DNA of 64,000 nt from Gammaproteobacteria bacterium (lineage in GTDB: Bacteria > Pseudomonadota > Gammaproteobacteria > Pseudomonadales > Cellvibrionaceae). Location of the stretch: positions 41,006 through 105,005 of the forward strand of contig SEBV01000020.1 in NCBI GenBank assembly GCA_004172865.1, in the 5' to 3' direction. The translations under genes and the position numbers were made by a program. Below are positions 61,466 through 64,000 of the stretch, piece after piece (within the stretch, counting starts at the first letter, position 1; each line of letters opens with the position of its first letter). A model generated the notes under the pieces. The model saw only the letters and a list, made by a program, of their open reading frames with translations, did not search any database and was not told the DNA's origin.

Positions 61466-62674
61466 TTGTCATCGTCAGTGTTATCACACGAAGCGCCCTC
61501 TCCAGCATTTTATATCGCACTTTTGGCCATAGGTTTAGGTAGTTTTGCGATAGGTGTTGGCGAATTCATTTCTATGGGCCTGTTGCCCGAAATATCGTCC
61601 TCACTCTCCATCAGTATTCCCCAAGCTGGTCACGCGATTAGCGCCTACGCCCTTGGCGTTGTTGTAGGCGCGCCCTTGCTGGCAATTTTAAGCACTGGCC
61701 GCTCGCGTACCCGTATGTTGGTGATCTTGATGGGACTTTACGCGGTTGCCAATATCGCCAGTGCATTTGCGCCCAACTACGGCGCGCTGCTGGTACTGCG
61801 CTTGCTGAGTGGATTTCCGCACGGCACTTTTTTCGGGATTGCCTCGCTGGTCGCAGCTTCCATGGCACCCGCGCAGATGCGCACCCGCGCGGTGGCTTAT
61901 GTAATGTTGGGCTTATCGGTCGCCACCCTCGCTGGTGTACCCATTGCCACTGCGCTCGGCCAGTGGCTGGGTTGGCGCTCGGCATTTGTGCTGGTGGGTC
62001 TGATCGCGCTGGCATCGGCGCTGTGCATTGTGAAGTTTGTACCTAAAGAGCCTCCGCAAGAGGGGGGTCGAATCTCCCACGAGTTATCGATGTTTACCAA
62101 TCGCCAGGTATGGCTCACGCTGGGTATCGGCGCGATTGGTTTTGGTGGTCTGTTTTCAATTTTTTCCTACGTCAAACCGACGTTGATGAGCTTGGCCGGA
62201 TTAACTGAAATGGGCGTGCCCTTTGTGCTGGCGTTATTTGGCGCAGGCATGGTAGCGGGGAATGTCTTTGGTTCGCGCATGGCGGATAGGGATTTGCTGG
62301 GTACCATCAAGCGCTGCCTAATCTGGTCAATTGTGGTCTGTGCATTTTTCGCGCTGACGGCATCGCATCTGCCGCTCGCCTGTTTTGCCGTATTTTGTGT
62401 GGGCACAGTCGTAGTGATCGGCCCGGCGGTACAAATCCGCTTGATGGATGTGGCTGGTAAAGCGCAGACCATGGCGGCGGCCATGAACCATTCCGCATTT
62501 AATTTTGCTAATGCGGCCGGTGCATTTTTGGGTGGCGTTGCGATTGATGCCGGCTTTGGTTATGCATCGACGGGTTGGGTTGGTGCCGTGCTTTCAGCTG
62601 CCGGTTTGGCGATGTTTTACTGGATGGTGATCGACGCCAGGCGCGCGGTGGCCGCTAAAAATCAGGGCGTATAA
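61466..62674 (+). CDS. MFS exporter, AraJ/DHA1-type
   Basis: A membrane transporter of about 402 residues with twelve predicted helices. Signatures are AIGVGEFISMGLLPEIS in helix 1, YALGVVVGAPLLAIL, RLLSGFPHGTFFGIASLVAA in helix 4, and GWRSAFVLVGLIAL, as in arabinose-efflux-like (AraJ/YdhP) DHA1 proteins. The start is uncertain: an ATG at 61412 overlaps a -10 sequence, while TTG at 61466 has GAGGTT nine bases upstream and gives a normal N-terminus; GTG at 61478 is a third choice. Substrate unknown; drug or sugar efflux is usual for the family. Confidence 0.85.
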   Translation: MSSSVLSHEAPSPAFYIALLAIGLGSFAIGVGEFISMGLLPEISSSLSISIPQAGHAISAYALGVVVGAPLLAILSTGRSRTRMLVILMGLYAVANIASAFAPNYGALLVLRLLSGFPHGTFFGIASLVAASMAPAQMRTRAVAYVMLGLSVATLAGVPIATALGQWLGWRSAFVLVGLIALASALCIVKFVPKEPPQEGGRISHELSMFTNRQVWLTLGIGAIGFGGLFSIFSYVKPTLMSLAGLTEMGVPFVLALFGAGMVAGNVFGSRMADRDLLGTIKRCLIWSIVVCAFFALTASHLPLACFAVFCVGTVVVIGPAVQIRLMDVAGKAQTMAAAMNHSAFNFANAAGAFLGGVAIDAGFGYASTGWVGAVLSAAGLAMFYWMVIDARRAVAAKNQGV

Positions 62675-62786
62675 TGTCATTGCATCGCCCTGATTGAGCG
62701 GGCGCGGATATCAGTTCCGCGCCTTGGTTTTCCAGATTTACTTCTCTTTTGTGGGTGCTTATTTGTAGATACTTTTTTGCAGGGGC

Positions 62787-63881
62787 TTACTTTTTATTTT
62801 CCTTCAGCATCACTTCACGAAAATGTTTGCCTTGCATGGTGGGTGTGTAATCCCAATCGGCAATCATTTGCGGTGCCCAATCCGGGTCGAATACCCAGGC
62901 CACCCAGCTAATACCTTTGGCACCTAAATAGTTAGTAATGCGCGGGCCGTAACTACCATCGTCAATTACTGGAATATGTGCGCCTTTATCCGTTGCCAAT
63001 TGGTAGCCAATTTCGGTGGTGATTACGGGATATTTATCCGCAACAAAACCCCAGTCGTGATCCCAATTTTTTTCAAACGGCGCTTTTACTTTCATGGGAT
63101 AAGGATGACTTACATAAGCGACATTTTCTTTTTCGATAGGCGCGGTGGCGATTGGTGTTAAATCGTAAGCCCAGTTAAAACCTGCAACCAACGAAATCGC
63201 GTTGGGATTGCTCGCTTGAATAATGGTGATGGCTTCTTCGTTAATTGCTTTCCAATCGGCCCAACTTAATACACCGAGCTGGCCACCGTAAACGGTCGGC
63301 TCATTAAAAATTTCATACATGGCGACGGCGTTTACGAATTTGTAACGCGCGGCCACTGTGCGGAAGAAATCGAAAGTTTCTGGCTTGGTAGTGTAGTAAC
63401 TCGGTGTTTGAAACATTTCAGATTTTAAATTGCCGATTGAATGCCAATCCACAATGACATACATGCCGAGTTCGTTTGCCCATTGAACGGCTTGGTCCAG
63501 CAATGGCAAATAACCTTTCTTGCCGCGTTTTTGCCAGGCCGATGGATGTACCGGAATGCGCACAACATTCGCGCCCCAGCTTTTGATCACTTCAAAATGT
63601 TTGCGAGTGAAATGACCATCTTTAACCAACTTATCCGGGTCAGAAATATTCACGCCACGGAAGACAAACACCTTGCCTTTATCGTCCACAAATTTATTGC
63701 CCTGCACTTTGATCAGCGGCAATTGAGTAGCAATTTTGGCGGTATCGAAAGCGGGAATATCTGTAGCGTTCCACCAACCTTGGGCGTTTTGCCAAGCGTC
63801 GGCGTGCTCGTCCGCTGCCGACGCGTAATTGGCAAGGCAGGTTAATAAAAGGATGGAAAAATAGTGCTGGAGGCTTTTCAT
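62787..63881 (-). CDS. Secreted GH5 glycosidase
   Basis: A 364-residue exported enzyme (signal peptide ending near YASA|AD). GH5 landmarks are VFRGVNISDP at about 73-82, WGANVVRIPVHPSAW, VIVDWHSIG, acid/base Glu194 in EIFNEPT, HPYP, and nucleophile Glu290 in VITTEIGYQ. A late WVAWVFDPDW closes the barrel. No CBM or serine linker is attached. The subfamily is not clear by eye; cellulase-like or beta-glucan activity is likely. The ATG at 63881 is preferred over one 18 bases upstream because it begins the signal peptide. It is separate from the mannan locus and has no operator of that type nearby. Confidence 0.88.
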   Translation of the reverse strand: MKSLQHYFSILLLTCLANYASAADEHADAWQNAQGWWNATDIPAFDTAKIATQLPLIKVQGNKFVDDKGKVFVFRGVNISDPDKLVKDGHFTRKHFEVIKSWGANVVRIPVHPSAWQKRGKKGYLPLLDQAVQWANELGMYVIVDWHSIGNLKSEMFQTPSYYTTKPETFDFFRTVAARYKFVNAVAMYEIFNEPTVYGGQLGVLSWADWKAINEEAITIIQASNPNAISLVAGFNWAYDLTPIATAPIEKENVAYVSHPYPMKVKAPFEKNWDHDWGFVADKYPVITTEIGYQLATDKGAHIPVIDDGSYGPRITNYLGAKGISWVAWVFDPDWAPQMIADWDYTPTMQGKHFREVMLKENKK

Positions 63882-64000
63882 AATTATTGCTCTTCTCAAG
63901 TGATTGGAAACAGGCGTGCTCAGGAAATAACAGGATAAATAAGTCGCCAGCCAGCAGGCGAGGTTTAACGCTAATTTACATAAAGTCCAAAACCGAATCT
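63882..64000 (-). other. Upstream region of the secreted GH5 gene
   Basis: 119 bases to the window edge. No ribosome-binding anomaly, palindrome or gene was recognised; the promoter presumably lies here or beyond the edge. Confidence 0.4.

Noticed and set aside
1..64000. Search for CRISPR arrays, IS elements, tRNA or rRNA genes.
   Set aside because: No regularly spaced repeats, transposase motifs, tRNA TPsiC-loop words in a cloverleaf, or rRNA signatures were seen on reading.

Overview
The window reads as a stretch of chromosome from a polysaccharide-degrading gammaproteobacterium, most likely Cellvibrio or a close relative. The reasons are three large TonB-dependent receptors of the TonB-Xanth-Caul type, polyserine-linked lipoprotein glycosidases, a complete beta-mannan catabolic locus in the Cellvibrio order, and TBDR/SapC/tryptophan-halogenase cassettes. 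No rRNA, tRNA, CRISPR array, IS element or integrase was recognised.

Region 1 (1-13036): two divergent cassettes around an 867-base spacer. The left arm is TBDR - SapC - cupin-like protein (cut by the window edge). The right arm is TBDR - SapC - flavin halogenase - DUF6445-like protein - second halogenase. In both arms a strong intrinsic terminator separates the receptor from SapC. Region 2 (13037-18743): a gene-free stretch with a perfect 20-bp hairpin and a possible structured RNA, then a GH3 lipoprotein with an apparent in-frame internal deletion and a GH16 laminarinase-like lipoprotein with three tandem C-terminal modules. Together these suggest beta-1,3/1,4-glucan use.

Region 3 (19095-26342): an isolated endolysin/holin pair; a nitrate transporter behind a textbook sigma-54 promoter, followed by a fused PP2C phosphatase/kinase; a small hydrolase; a DUF1090 protein; and a DeoR regulator divergent from nudK with three TGCAYGATA repeats between them.

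Region 4 (26541-42917): the mannan locus. It holds alpha-galactosidase GH27, mannanase GH5, mannobiose 2-epimerase, GH130 phosphorylase, a sodium symporter, a LacI regulator, a mannose isomerase-like AGE protein, a large lipoprotein whose GH5_8 barrel has lost its catalytic residues, and a TBDR. Palindromes of the form TGTAAYCGRTTACA lie before the GH130 operon, the symporter/lacI divergence, the isomerase and the TBDR, which outlines a LacI-family regulon. The implied route is outer-membrane capture, depolymerisation and debranching, mannobiose import, epimerisation to mannosylglucose and phosphorolysis, with free mannose isomerised to fructose.

Region 5 (43611-56613): two divergent gene sets that look like an envelope redox system. 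Leftward are a TolB-like/di-haem lipoprotein, two beta-barrel proteins, a TlpA thioredoxin, a Cys-tailed DUF4266 lipoprotein, a DUF3570 protein and a periplasmic glutathione peroxidase. Rightward are a mono-haem protein, a LamG di-haem lipoprotein and a DUF1501 protein. I know no described function for this ensemble and consider it the best candidate for a new system.

Region 6 (56696-64000): a membrane-anchored AraC regulator, an alpha/beta hydrolase, a DedA protein, serA, an MFS exporter and a secreted GH5 enzyme. All assignments come from reading the sequence and from memory of protein families; no database search was run.
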